From: Melampsora larici-populina 98AG31
Lineage: Eukaryota; Basidiomycota; Pucciniomycetes; Pucciniales; Melampsoraceae
NCBI RefSeq assembly: GCF_000204055.1
Contig: NW_006768772.1
Location: 1,310,829-1,374,828 of the forward strand
Length of the DNA stretch: 64,000 nt
Direction of reading: 5' to 3'
Part shown: one piece after another, positions 1 to 10,920 of the stretch
Position numbering within the stretch: position 1 is the first letter of the stretch
How the letters are laid out: every line of letters begins with the position of its first letter
Notes under the pieces: generated by a model
What the model was told of the DNA's origin: nothing
Databases searched by the model: none
The model's input: only the letters and a program-made list of their open reading frames with translations
Translations under genes and position numbers: made by a program

Positions 1-1174
1 CCCTTCAACACTCCATCTTCTCTAGGGCAACGATGAGGAGGGCTTAGCAGATATGCAGGAAGCTCTACGAGAAAAGCAGACAGCTGAACATGGTGTAATT
101 GACGAAGCGATTGCCGATCGGGGGGATGGATATACAGTTTTTTCTATTCCAGTTGGGGTTCTTTATCGACCAGCCGCCAATAAAGTCAAAAACTTGGCTT
201 CGAAAAATTATTTGGGTCAAGCCAAACTTGTGGCCGCTACTGACGCTAGTGAAACGTTTGTGGGGTTCACCGGTGCAGCTCGAGCTGCAGCCAAGAATGG
301 TACCGATCTCATCACCTCCTCTGGACCTTCAGCAGATGACTCTTCACCCGCAATACATCGTCGTGGTACTACTGCAGCTCGACTTGAAGGTACCTCTCGA
401 GCTGGGGCTGTCACTGCCAACGATCTGCGTCGTAGACCGAGTGACAACACCGCTGCCGTTACTCCTAATCGACTACAGAGAAGCGCTACATATGGTACCG
501 CTGCCAGAGCAAAGCTTCCTCCTATGATGGAAGAGGTTCCTCGGTCTTCTTCAAGGCAAAATCCCGAACGCAATAATTCCAGGCGTCCTTCGGAGAGACC
601 GTCTTATGGAGACCTGCTAGATGATTACGACGAACCACCGATCGATCGTGGCAAGGCTGACCGGATAGCTGACTGGGCGAAGAATAACTCTGGATCTGAT
701 CGGGGATCTCCTAGTACCTTTCAGCCTCCTAGTCGTAAAGCTTCTTTAAGACCTTCTGGAAACGGAGGCCAATACGAGGATGAGTACGCAAGCGGAGGAG
801 ACTACCCAGAAACAGTTTCCAGCTTTACTGCAATGACCAAGATCCGTGTCAAGCTTCATCACGCTTCTGATACACGTGGAATGGTAAGTATCTCATCATC
901 CACCGGCTCAGCTCGGTCAACAATGTTTTGCACTAACACTACATTTTTATCCTCTCAGTCCATAGATCCTGAAATGTCTTTACTGGCTTTCATTACCAAG
1001 GTATCCAAAAAGTTTTCACTGCCGTCAGATGTTTCAATGCGGTACCGCGATGAAGAAGGCTCCATGATCACTATCTTGGATGAAGACGATTGGGAAAGCG
1101 CTGTTGATACAGCCAGATCATATGCCAAAGGACGAGCAGAAGGCAAGATTGAGGTTTGGGTTGAAGACACTTGA
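1..1174 (+). CDS. noxR: NADPH oxidase regulator NoxR (p67phox-like), 3' part
   Basis: Partial gene running in from the left edge. An acceptor ends at base 25 and the exon 26-883 is followed by an intron 884-958 (GTAAGT...CAG) and a last exon 959-1174. The first visible residues (GNDEEGLADMQEALREK) lead into TVFSIPVGVLYRP and NYLGQAKLVAATD, the conserved block that follows the TPR repeats in fungal NoxR; the TPR part lies outside the window. A Ser/Arg-rich linker follows, then a C-terminal PB1 domain starting at TKIRVKLHHASDTRGM and containing the acidic MRYRDEEGSMITILDEDDW motif. In the family the protein activates NoxA/NoxB superoxide production at the membrane with Rac, and the PB1 domain binds polarity proteins such as Cdc24/Bem1; this is family knowledge. 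The intron is 75 bp with no stop in frame, so retention would add 25 residues within the first PB1 strand. The family call is confident; the 5' end is missing. Confidence 0.85.
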
Positions 1175-2458
1175 TCAGAAGAAACTTGAGCTCGATTATA
1201 ATTTACTCTTCGGCTTTTCTTGAGCGTCCTTTCTTCACATACTGTCCCTGCAAGACCCTTTTGCGTCGGGTTACACCATGTCCATTCGGTCTTTATCACT
1301 TGCTGGGTTTCGGACGTTTTTTCATCACAGCTCATTGTCCTATACCTCCCTCTTTGCTCTTCGATATATGTGTGTTTGTGTGTACCTTCATTTCTTTGAC
1401 AGAATCCCATTACGTCACTTTCGTATGTGTGTCAAACACGATTTCTTTCCTCTCTGAAATCCTCGCATTGTTCAATAGGTTCGATTTTGATGTGATCACA
1501 TCACTAACTAATGCTCTCGCCCTCTATATTTGTGTTTGGAGGTTTTTTACTTTTTTTTTTGCAATGTCTTTTACCGTAGCAGAGATTTTTCTGAGCTGTA
1601 TATAAGCCACTCTTGGAGCTCACTGAGACTATTTTTGAAACTTTTAATACAAATGAACCTTTGGTTTTCCTTTTTTTAATTACTTTCTGAAGCCTCATTG
1701 AAAACGAAAATACATTGATTAAGATGGGTTTGCTTTAAAAGATCTCGAGTTCAGTTGCCTTGATCCAGCAACAAACAAAATGTCAAGAATTGGCTTTTTG
1801 AGCAACCTTAAAAGTGACACATGTAAAATTTCCCTAGTTTCAAGAGCTGGAATCATGATTCAACTGAGTTGAGCTGGTTTATGCCAATGGCAATAAAGTG
1901 CCGACCCAGACTCAGAGTTTGAGCACATGTAAATACCTTTGAATAAGTTCTCAAGCCTTGTATGGTGTCAGCACAGTCCCCGCGGTTAGTTAAAAATGTT
2001 TTTGAAAAGCGAGCATATTCATTAACATCATCATTACACTCATCGTTACTTCATCGGTTTTGTCAGATTGTAAAACCAGCTTTGATATTGAAGTGCTTCT
2101 TGGTACAATGTAGAAAGCGAAGATTTTTTCTCTGAAAAGAGGACCCAAGAAATTATGTAGAGAACATACTAATCTTGCAGATGCTCTGCGTTACATTATA
2201 TGATTTCATTAATATTTCTTTTCGTTATGCAAGAATTGAGTTCATGACTATCAGCTATATATATATTTAGAAATCAAACGTCCGTGCAAAACCAATGTCG
2301 AACCAAAAACCAAAAGTTAACAGCTTTGTTCCAACATAACATGAGTAGACGATTCCTGTCGAACGACCACTGAAAATCTGATATCTACGTTAATGAATAC
2401 AAGAAATAGAGTACGGTAAGGTAGAAACTAGTTATGAAAGATGAGATGATAGGAACTC
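1175..2458. other. Convergent intergenic region
   Basis: This AT-rich stretch lies between two convergent genes. It must hold the 3' UTRs of both. Short frames here have no recognisable protein content. I see no RNA gene or repeat. Confidence 0.6.
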
Positions 2459-4075
2459 CTATCTGAGAGTTTCTTCGAGCAAACAATGGAGTGTGTTTGG
2501 GTTGGAAACTTTGCGAACGGACTGACTGAGTTGAAGCTCGTGTGGTCGACGTACATTCGGTGAATGGGACGAGGAATGAATGGTTTGACTTGCGTTGAGT
2601 GATGAAGATAGGTTATTACTGTTGGGATCGAGACTATGTCGCTTGAAGATTCGACCAGTACTTTGGGATAACGGATTGGCTAGAGGGTCGTGGGTGAGAA
2701 TGGACGTGGACCATGCTTTCTTATAAGAGGATGGCTCCGGTAGTAACGTTCTTTTCGTTGGGCTCTTGATGTTAGAACGTTGGAGGGCTATGATGCTGGA
2801 TTTGGGATCCATGGAGGCGCGACTGGTGACCTAGAGCAAACAATAGAAGTAAGACATCGCAACGACTTACTGATATATTGGACGTTCGACTGTCACTTAC
2901 ATTTGGCGAGGAATTCCTGAGTGATTGCGGAGTAGAAATGTTACCACGAATTTGTTGAGGGGTTAGTGGGATCTCCACATGAGTGATAGGTGCTCGTGTC
3001 TTGAGTTTATAATAGGCTTCAAGGGTGTTACCAAAGAGTAAGAGTAAGATCAACCATTCTATTAAAACAGAAAAGAGTGATTCATCAGCTGACTGCTAGG
3101 ACAAAGTCGTCACAAGATAGTTTAAAACATATGCACAACGCACCTAGTACGAATACAGGAGTACTGAGACTAGGGAAACGAGAATCGATTGTATCAAGCA
3201 GCTTACTGGTAAGACGTATGATCATATCAGCCTATCGACTTTTGCAATGTCTGATAACAGTAAATGTAGAGCACTTACTCAAATGTTTTGGTCGAGGTGA
3301 AGATGAGAAGGAAGACAAAGGAAATGAGATTGACTCTCAGTCTCTGACTTAATTGAAGTTGACCGAGTTTGACTCCGGCAGTAAGGTTCGGGTTCAAACT
3401 GATGGGAACCTTTGAATTGATTCTGGGGGTAGGAGTGCTTTGTGAGACCGAGGATTGATCGATTGATTTCGAGGCTTTTTGATTAGAAATTTGAGGCAAA
3501 GAAGACTGAAGAGGACTGAAAGCTTGTGACTTTGACAAAGTTGAATGAGACGTGGATGGAAAGTGACCAAAGAGTTTATGATTAGATGAAATTGTAGAAG
3601 AATCTAGGTTTGGTTTAGCTTGATCGACGAGTTCTTGAAGCCAATCAGGCGTAGATTTTTTAGGGGTAACAAATACGCTTGAAGTTTGATGAGGAGGAGA
3701 CGAGTGAGTTGGCAGCTGGTTGAGATTGAAAAACGATTCCGATTGAGATGGTAAGCTGGGATATTTGTTGTTTTCGACTGAAAAGGAATGTGACTTTTGT
3801 TCAGATGTTGGATGAGAGATATGAGAGTTATTGATATCCTTCTGTTGTTGAGATCGATCTGAATTGAAGAGTCTACGAGGTGGAATTTGAGATGGAGAGA
3901 GACTACTAGATAAGATTGGTTGATTCTCGAAATGAACTGATCGAGGATGATTGTTCTGATCGTGGTGATGAGATTTTGTCCTATCGATTGGAGTAGGAGT
4001 ATTAAATGCTAATTCAGATTGAAGGTTGAATGGTTTTCTTTGATTCGGTGAGATTGAGTTGGTGAGAATCGACAT
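2459..4075 (-). CDS. Pom34-like nuclear pore membrane protein
   Basis: Four exons on the - strand: 4075-3279, 3205-3144, 3058-2901 and 2830-2459, with introns of 73, 85 and 70 bp. The frame joins cleanly into 462 residues. The start is the first ATG (MSILTNSISPNQ). Residues 1 to about 245 are Ser/Pro/Gln-rich and disordered. Two hydrophobic helices follow: VNLISFVFLLIF, and a second split by an intron (STPVFVL + EWLILLLLFGNTLEAYY). Directly after comes IEIPLTPQQ-like text (VEIPLTPQQIRG), which resembles the LTPSQRALLGL-type motif that follows the membrane pair in fungal Pom34/NPCC proteins. The tail is Ser-rich and basic. Pom34 helps anchor nuclear pores with Pom152 and Ndc1. Two TM helices plus the PLTP motif are seen; the family call is my inference. 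It could be another double-TM fungal protein. Confidence 0.6.
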
Positions 4076-4249
4076 TTTTGTTTAAAAATCTTGTGGAAGA
4101 ACAAAGCTTGAGGCGAGACAGCGAGTTCAAGTATCAAAGCGAAAATATAATCCACAACGAGGATTTCGGTGCTCCCATCGGGGCTGTTCAGGTGGGCCCC
4201 GACATCCATCCGGACATTTTTCTTCTTCTTTTTTTCTTCTTTTTTTTAA

Positions 4250-4394
4250 GGGCGCGTTCACTTAAGGAATTTCTGACCAGAAATCACATCCTGTGAATTT
4301 TTTAATCCAAAAAATAAACATGCTCCACCAAATAGACACTTTAAATTTTGCAGAATGTGATTTCTCACCAGAAATTGCTTAAGTGAACACGCCC
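4250..4394. mobile_element. Tourist-like MITE (145 bp)
   Basis: The ends form ~40-bp inverted repeats: GGGCGCGTTCACTTAAG on the left and its near-complement CTTAAGTGAACACGCCC on the right. They are flanked by TAA at 4247-4249 and 4395-4397. Small size, long TIRs and a TWA-type 3-bp duplication fit a non-autonomous PIF/Harbinger (Tourist) element. It lies in the upstream region of the Pom34-like gene and directly abuts the larger Harbinger element. Confidence 0.75.
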
Positions 4395-4742
4395 TAAGGG
4401 CACATTTGGTATGGCTTAATTTAAGCAACTTATGGTGTAATTTGACTTTTGAAAGTCAGATTTTGAAAAGTCCGTTTGGAACGGAAATTCTCAAACTTTC
4501 CAAAGGTCCTTTGGTACTGATAAGTAGCTTATTTTGCTACTTAAAATAAAGAGCCCAAGAGCTCCTTATTTTTTTAATAGGCTACTTATTTGAGCCAAAA
4601 TCAGGCCATTCTCCTTTTTTTTCTGAAAACGGACAAGTCCACATTTCAATACCCCCCTCCTGTCTTCAACTCCCATTAACGTTGTCATACAAAACCACAC
4701 TTGATCTTTCTCATTTCACTTTTCATCATCTGATATCAGCAC

Positions 4743-5130
4743 CAACAGTGGCTTGCTAAGCTCAGCTAAGGATTTTTGCCACCTTGGCTTAGCTTAGCTA
4801 GAAGCCGCTAAGGAAAAATTCACTAACACTAATCTTAGCGGATTTCCGCTAACGCTAAGCCATTAGCTTAGCAGGCGTAAAATGACACCCGCTAAGCCAA
4901 TTAATTGGCCGCTAAACCACTAATAGCGGCTTAGCGGCCCTTTTTTGCACTTAAAACATGTTTTTTTGATAGCTAAGCTCCTGGCTTAGCTTAGCGCAGA
5001 CCCCCCAAAGGAAAAATCAAAATTTGATTAGCTTAGCTTGAGTGCATTAAGGATTTAGTAGCTTAGCAATAAAAAATTGCTAAGCTAATGCACGGCTAAG
5101 CGCTAACTTAGCTTAGCCGTGCCACCGTTG
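4743..5130. mobile_element. GCTAAGCT-rich MITE (388 bp) inside the Harbinger
   Basis: TIRs CAACAGTGGCTTGCTAAGCT and CAACGGTGGCACGGCTAAGC (complement of right end) are flanked by a perfect 7-bp duplication TCAGCAC (4736-4742, 5131-5137). The interior is almost wholly built from GCTAAG/CTTAGC words in both orientations, so one strand can fold into many small hairpins. The interior has no coding potential. The CAAC...GTTG ends and 7-bp TSD match the hAT-like elements further right in this window. Confidence 0.75.
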
Positions 5131-5179
5131 TCAGCACACACCAGTTCCAATCCCATACTTTGCCTATATTTGCTCTACC

Positions 5180-6484
5180 ATGGGTCGGGTCAAAGCCACC
5201 AACAATAATCAAGATCCTAAAACCACTGCTCAATGGAACACCAGCCGTAGTTTGGCTTTCATCAATTGCCTTCAAGAGCAAGCACATCTTGGAAATCAAT
5301 CCGATAATGGCTTTAAACCAGTCACTTGGACTGCAACCATCAATCGCTTGAAATTACAGTACCCACCTGGTTATGATATTAATCAACTAAAGAATCATTG
5401 GACTGTGGTAAGTGTCCATCTGTACTATCTGTCCGAGGATAGTTAGCTCACCTTTTCACTTGCTGTCTATTCTGGATCACCAGCTACTTTAAGGCAGGTT
5501 GTGAGATTAGGAAAGCTTCTGGTGGTGGTTGGAATGATGACAAGCAAAGAGTCATAGGGGATGATGACTTCTGGGCAAATTGGCATAAAGTAAGTTCTTA
5601 TTCATGTTGATTCTACTATACTAAAGTTCTTTAAACACAATTTGTTCTTAGGGTCATAAGAATGCTTGTCAGTACAAAAAGAAAGGTTTCCCATTGTACA
5701 ATGCTCTCAAAAACCTCATCGGTCATATCACAGCCACTGGATCACATTGTACAGGGACCAATACCTCACGCCTGAGAAATCCTGAGAATTCACTCACCCA
5801 AGCCGAGCAGGATCTTGACAATGATGATGCCCCAGACGGTAAGTAGAATAGATTTCACTACTCTGATCACCTCTTCGAGACCAATTGATTAATTTCATGC
5901 TTGATACTTCCTCAAGTTCCATTTGAGCTAGATCACCACGGTGCTTCTGGCTGGCATGGAGGCATTGGGGCTTCAACTCAAGCTCAACCTACCTCCTCAA
6001 TCAAACCTCTCTCTTTTGATCAATCTACCTCATTGATGGAACCATTCTCGTTTCATCAACCATTCTCCTTTGATCAACCTACCTCCTCAATCAAACCTTT
6101 CTCTCAACCTACCTCATTGATTCAACCTCCCATTTGAAGCAGTCAACCTACATCATCAATCAAACCTCCTATTTTGAGCAGTCAAATAGGGGATTCAGCA
6201 AGAGAAAGAACCCCTTTACCTTGGGTGGACCTAAAACCAAGCCTTTCAGCCCTGAAGAAAAGAAAAGTATCCAAAGCCCCCCTAAACAGCCAAACAACTT
6301 GGCTTCTGAAATTACAATCATGAGCTCAAATCAAGAAAAGAGACTTGAGGCAGAGAAAAAATATGCTGAAGAAAGAAACCAAAGAAACACTGCAAGATTA
6401 CAAGCCCACCAAAACGCTATTGAAGAACGAGCTCAATCTTGCCTTCAGGCTTCAACAGTGGCAAACAAAAAGTTCCCTCATTGA
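5180..6484 (+). pseudogene. Harbinger ORF1: Myb/SANT-like DNA-binding protein
   Basis: Starts MGRVKATNNNQDPK and contains a trihelix/Myb-like region (TTAQWNTSRSLAF, VTWTATINRLKLQYP, LKNHWTV, then YFKAGCEIRKASGGGW, DDFWANWHK, NACQYKKKGFPLYNALKNL). Introns with GTAAGT donors follow about 5407, 5589 and 5838; the first does not join in frame with any acceptor I can see, so one indel is likely. A Gln/Pro/Ser region at 5960-6135 repeats the unit QPTSSIKPxSFD several times and ends in a stop at 6137. A charged coiled-coil-like tail (NQEKRLEAEKKYAEERNQRN) continues in another frame to 6484. In PIF/Harbinger elements this protein brings the transposase to the ends and the nucleus. This copy is decayed. 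Confidence 0.6.
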
Positions 6485-7030
6485 AAGCCAGCATTGGAGC
6501 TTTTCTCCATCAAGAAAGCAGACGAGTTTCCCAACATAAAAATCCAAATGAAAGCAGCTGAGCTACTAAGAGATGAAGATACCGCTTCTTTCTTCACTAA
6601 CCTTGATGATGTTGAACGCTGAATATGGTTGAAGTTGAAAATGGAGGAAAAATCAAACTGAGTTTTTGCCAAGTAAGATAACATTTCTCCCATCATCATC
6701 TTCCTCTTGCTCATCTGATTCATTTTTTTATTCTATTCTGCTGCTTGATTGACTAGGACCCCTCAAATTCAACCAGTTCAACCAAGAATGAATTGCTTCA
6801 GCACATCCTCTCTTTTCTCAATTCTGAAATACTGCAGCAATTGTTAAACATCAAATTTATGGGCAGATCATTTTTTATTGCCAATCTCAACAAATGTAAA
6901 CTAACAATTTATACCTATATATATTATTGTACATACAACATCAACTGTTTAGTTTCTCCTAAGTAATGAAATAACTGTTTTTTTCAACGTCAACAAGATG
7001 ATTCAAAAATATTTTGCCTATTGATGACGT

Positions 7031-8289
7031 CCTTGAGCTATGTAATTGTCCCACATTTGCTCAGCCAAAAGCATTTGATCATCATTTGCATTCTCTCTGT
7101 CTGCTACAGTAGCTACCTCAAAGTGTTCAAAATCTTGATTGACAAGATTTTGATCGCGGGCGTCTTGTTCTCAATCAAATTCCTCAAAGAAATGATCCTC
7201 ACCAGCCTGTAAGATTATGTTTTGTAGTACACATAGTGCTACAACTAGATCTGCTTGTTGATTGATTGGATAACTTCTCATGAACCGAGTTGAAGGAAAC
7301 CACATCTTTGTAACCCCAAAAGTCCGCTCAATACATCCTTAAAGCCCAGAATGGCGCTTATTGTATAGTTCTTTAGCATTCACAGGCCCTGGGTTACCTT
7401 CAGCCCACTCTTTAACGTGATATCAAACACCTCTAAATGGTGCCAGGAAGCCAGGCTTGTTGGCATAGCCGACATCAACTAAACAATACCTTCCTGTGAT
7501 CAAAAAATTAGTATTGATATGAAAACAAAGCATATAAGTCCATTACTCACCAGCTGGTACTAAAAATGCACCATCCTTCCCGGCCACTTCAAGAACCCAA
7601 GCTTCACTGCTGCCTCCCTCAAATCCTGCCATGACAAAGTTAAATGAAATGTCAAAGTTGCATCCGGCAAGTACATTTTGACTCAGGATACCCTTTTGAT
7701 TTCAATAAGGCGCTTCTTCTTGTTCTGGTACACTTTCTGGAATGTGAGTCCTGTCTATTGCCCCAATACATCCATCAAACCAAGGACTGAATTGTACACT
7801 TGAGGTTATCTCTTCAGGTATTGGCAATTCTGGTCCAGGCTGTCGGATATATCTATCTTTTAAGTCTACTAGAGCCAAGACCACTTTGTTATAGTATCTA
7901 GATATGGTTTCTCCCAAATGTTGGAAGCGCTCACAAGCCAAAAAAGTTGAACCGGCATTTCCAACAATGTAAAGCACCACCAACATATTTACCTCGGAAA
8001 ACAAAATCCGAGGTATCCTTGGATGCAAAACCTCGGACAGAAGCTTCCCAAGGTTTTGATCCGAGGTAATTCTCAGGGCAAAAAAAATACCTCGGGCAAA
8101 AACCTTGGACAAGGTCTGTCCAAGGATTTGCCTCCAATGATGCCTTGGATTTCTCAACCCGAGGCATCTATGCTGGCAGTGAAGGAAGATCATAAGTTGC
8201 TCAACAGATGTTGTATGAATGGTGTCTTCTAGATAAGGCTTCATTACAGGAAGAAGTCTATGGAATGTAGCTCGATCCATGCGGCATAC
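7031..8289 (-). pseudogene. Harbinger transposase (DDE_4), C-terminal two thirds
   Basis: On the - strand the reading begins at the Copia junction (CRMDRATFHRLLPVMKPYL, then VEQLMIFLH), is broken by a small MITE, and resumes at VGNAGSTFLACERFQH. It contains FDGCIGAIDRTHI, which carries the first catalytic Asp of the IGAxDGTHI motif (Gly replaced by Arg), then an intron and YCLVDVGYANKPGF with the second Asp. The last Glu region reads GCIERTFGVTKMW. Stops interrupt it (TGA at 7425-7423 within GV*YHVKEWAEG, and a TAA before GCIERTF), so no active enzyme is expected. The N-terminal third lies on the far side of the Copia at 33810-34043. The match to the DDE_4 family of PIF/Harbinger is clear from motif order. 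Confidence 0.75.
7975..8178. mobile_element. CCTCGG-rich MITE inside the Harbinger transposase
   Basis: Removing this segment rejoins MIFLH with IVGNAG in the transposase. The ends share CCARCATANNTRCCTCGG (left CCAACATATTTACCTCGG, complement of right CCAGCATAGATGCCTCGG). A short imperfect duplication GTAAAG/GTGAAG flanks it. The interior repeats CCTCGG/CCGAGG and CCAAGG words. Boundaries may be off by a few bases. Confidence 0.6.
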
Positions 8290-8688
8290 TGTTGAGATAG
8301 TCTCATGACATGTCTGTCTGTCTTCTTTTATTCTGATTCACAGTCCTGTGTGACTATCTTGTGCCATGTCAAGTCCTACGTGACTAGTGTTAAACAACTG
8401 TCCTACGTTGACATCATTTCATTATTTCATAAAGCATTACATAATCTGTGCTTAGCAACTTGTCAGCTGTGTGATTTCTACCTTTGTTAGTTCTCTATAT
8501 AACCTGACTGGAACAGCTCAGGAAAGGTGTTCTCTTCTTCACCTTTCCTTCAATCTTTTCTCTTGCTGTTCCAGGTAGGCTTTCATATTTTTCTTTCTCT
8601 GTTATATGTGCAATAACAAAGGTTCTTACCTTTCCTTCAATCTTTTCTCTCGCTGTTCCAGCTGTTCCAGATTGTCAGAAACCTAAGA
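8290..8688 (+). repeat. Copia 5' LTR (399 bp)
   Basis: Matches 33493-33804 over its length except for 87 extra bases near 8565-8650, where a stretch containing ACCTTTCCTTCAATC is present twice. The likely promoter motif TATATAAC lies at about 8497. Any short frames inside are identical in both LTRs and are not genes. Confidence 0.9.
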
Positions 8689-8702
8689 GGTTATGAGCCC
8701 AT
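8689..8702 (+). promoter_or_regulatory. Primer binding site, half-tRNA type
   Basis: GGTTATGAGCCCAT follows the 5' LTR directly. Its complement, GGGCTCATAACC, matches the anticodon stem-loop of eukaryotic initiator tRNA-Met (anticodon CAT) and not a tRNA 3' end. Priming from a cleaved initiator tRNA half is known for Copia-type elements. The match to the tRNA is from memory of the conserved arm. Confidence 0.65.
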
Positions 8703-8861
8703 CAGCTACCGCCTGAATACCCGAATCTTATCTCGTCTTGTCAAATACACTATTGAAACCATATTCATCCTCTTCTCGTTCATTCTTACTCCTTTGATTC
8801 GGAAAGGTCCGAAGGATAAGTCTACTACTATCTCTACATACTTCTACTGTCTTCTAATACT

Positions 8862-10630
8862 ATGTCAGTAAATACCGAGGATTCCAAAGAGATCCGTTTC
8901 ACCGGTATCACTTTTCTCAAAGCTCCCGGAGAAAACTCAAACTATCTCGACTGGGAATTCAAAGTTGAGTTGGGTCTAGAGGCAGTCAAACTTTCTCATG
9001 TTCTCGTTCCCATTCCAGTCAAAGATCGACCTAGAGAATGGAGCGAAGAGAATACAAAGGCTTGTGCCCTTATCTCAAGATCGATTGAGGATGCTAACCT
9101 CAAATACATCAAACCACACCGTCATGATGCTGCTGGGATGTGGTCGGCTCTTTGTCTAGCCCATGAAGACTCGACTTCGGGTGGTCGCATGCACCTTTTG
9201 CATAAGCTTATCACGACTAGGATGGAAGGTGACGATGTAGAAGCTCATATCGACTCCCTTCACAAAACCTTTGAACAACTTGACTCCCTCATCACTACTG
9301 ACGCGCCGCTTACCGTGGATGAAATCTTCTCCACTTCGATCATGGCATCTCTTCCTACTGATTGGCTTCCAGTCATCACCCCTCTCATGCAACGTACTAC
9401 TGTTGTGAACTCGGCCACCGTAATTCAAGCTCTCAAGAACAAAGCCACACGTCGAAAGACTTCTTTGAACCTAGCGGCCACTGCTGAGGTTGTAGCAGCT
9501 CGAGCTAATGCTGCAAATCAATCTAATCCTTCATTGTCTAAACCACGAAACACCAAATTTTGTACTCACTGCGAACGTACTAATCACGAGGTTCAAAACT
9601 GCTGGATTCGACAATCCAAACATGGCAATCGACCATCTAATCAAGGATCATCCTCATCAACCAGAGGTGGTAAACAATCCTCTACTTCCCGCTCTTCCTG
9701 TCCTGCCACCAAAGCAGGAAAGACTTCTGTTGTCTCGTTAGACTTCAGTGATGATGATTCTTACATCATTGACGAAGAGGTTGTAACAACCCGATCAGCT
9801 AAGGTAGTCACCTCCAACTCAGCCTCTATCTCTGACTGGAACATAGATTCCGGCTGCTCCCTTTCTATGACTCCGCATCAAAATGATCTCTTTAATCTTG
9901 AACGAACAAACAAATCGATTCAATTGGCTGATTTATCATCCATCAAAGCCAATCACTCGGGCATGACCACTTTGGCATTGGACAATTCAAATCATAATCA
10001 TCGATCCCTACTCGTACCAGATCTTCATGAACCTCTTCTCTCAGTCTCATCTATGTGTGATGATGGTTTTGTAGTCATCTTCAACAACAAATCATGCTCT
10101 TTCTACCACTATGAAGACGTCAATTTAACTAAAGCACCTGTTGGAAGAGGATATCGCAACGGCAATCTCTACTATCTCCCTTCCAAGGTAGATTCTTCTA
10201 ACTCAACATCAACCTTTGTCAGAAAGACTGACTTCTCTCTTCTCAATTGGCATAACAACCTAGGAAACATCGGCCTGAAACGATTGAAATCCTTATTGAA
10301 AACTCATGGCATCAGCCCATCTATCATGAATGAAATTGATGTGCAGCGATGTAAAGTGTGTGTTGAGTCTAAAATGGCGAGAAATTCATTTAGGTCAAGG
10401 GCAGGTTATCGTGCTTCTGCTGTGGGGGATCTCATTCATTCTGATGTCTGTAGTTTTGAAATTGTGTCCAGGGAGGGCTTCAAATATTTTGTCACTTTTA
10501 TCAATGATTTTTCCAAATTCACTATCATTTATCCTATGAAATCTAAGAGCGATACTTTTTCTTGCTTTAAAGTGTTTTGTGCGAAGTTTGAACTTCGACT
10601 ATCCAGATCAATTAAGAAACTTAGGATTGA
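8862..10630 (+). pseudogene. Copia gag-protease-integrase, first part
   Basis: Open from ATG 8862 to the DIRS junction at about 10630, where a foreign tail with a stop begins. Gag is about residues 1-215, followed by a zinc knuckle FCTHCERTNHEVQNCW (CX2CX4HX4C) near residue 230. The protease motif is NIDSGCSLSM near residue 330. The integrase begins with the HHCC region (NWHNNLGNIG...CKVCVESK), where the second His appears to be Asn. Its first catalytic Asp is in LIHSDVCSF. The break falls in LRI|DNGGEY, exactly at the second catalytic Asp. No stop occurs upstream, so the loss of function comes from insertion, not decay. Confidence 0.9.
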
Positions 10631-10920
10631 TAGAACCATAAGCCCCGTTGGTTCTTAAGCCCACGGGGTAAAGCGGAGGTAGTTCCCAGTGTAGCGGTAC
10701 AGCCCCGGCGGGGAGCTGTACAAGGGGGTGTGGGAAAATATTCACTTTACGAATATTACCCCACACCTCACAAGGAACTATCCCTTATTAGCTTTATTCC
10801 TCAATCATTTCTACGCTCACACTCCTCTCTGCCGATCAGGCCTCAAGTTTTTCGCGAAATCTTCTCGTTTCATTGCTACATCATTGATTACAATTCAGTT
10901 AAAGAAGACAAGAAGAGAAG

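Noticed and set aside
217..573. Antisense 118-residue frame within NoxR
   Set aside because: It is the mirror of the Ser/Arg-rich linker of the real gene and has no independent support.
8305..8490. 61-residue frame MTCLSVFFYSDSQ, also at 33508-33693
   Set aside because: Both copies lie in the two Copia LTRs; it is repeated LTR sequence, not a gene.
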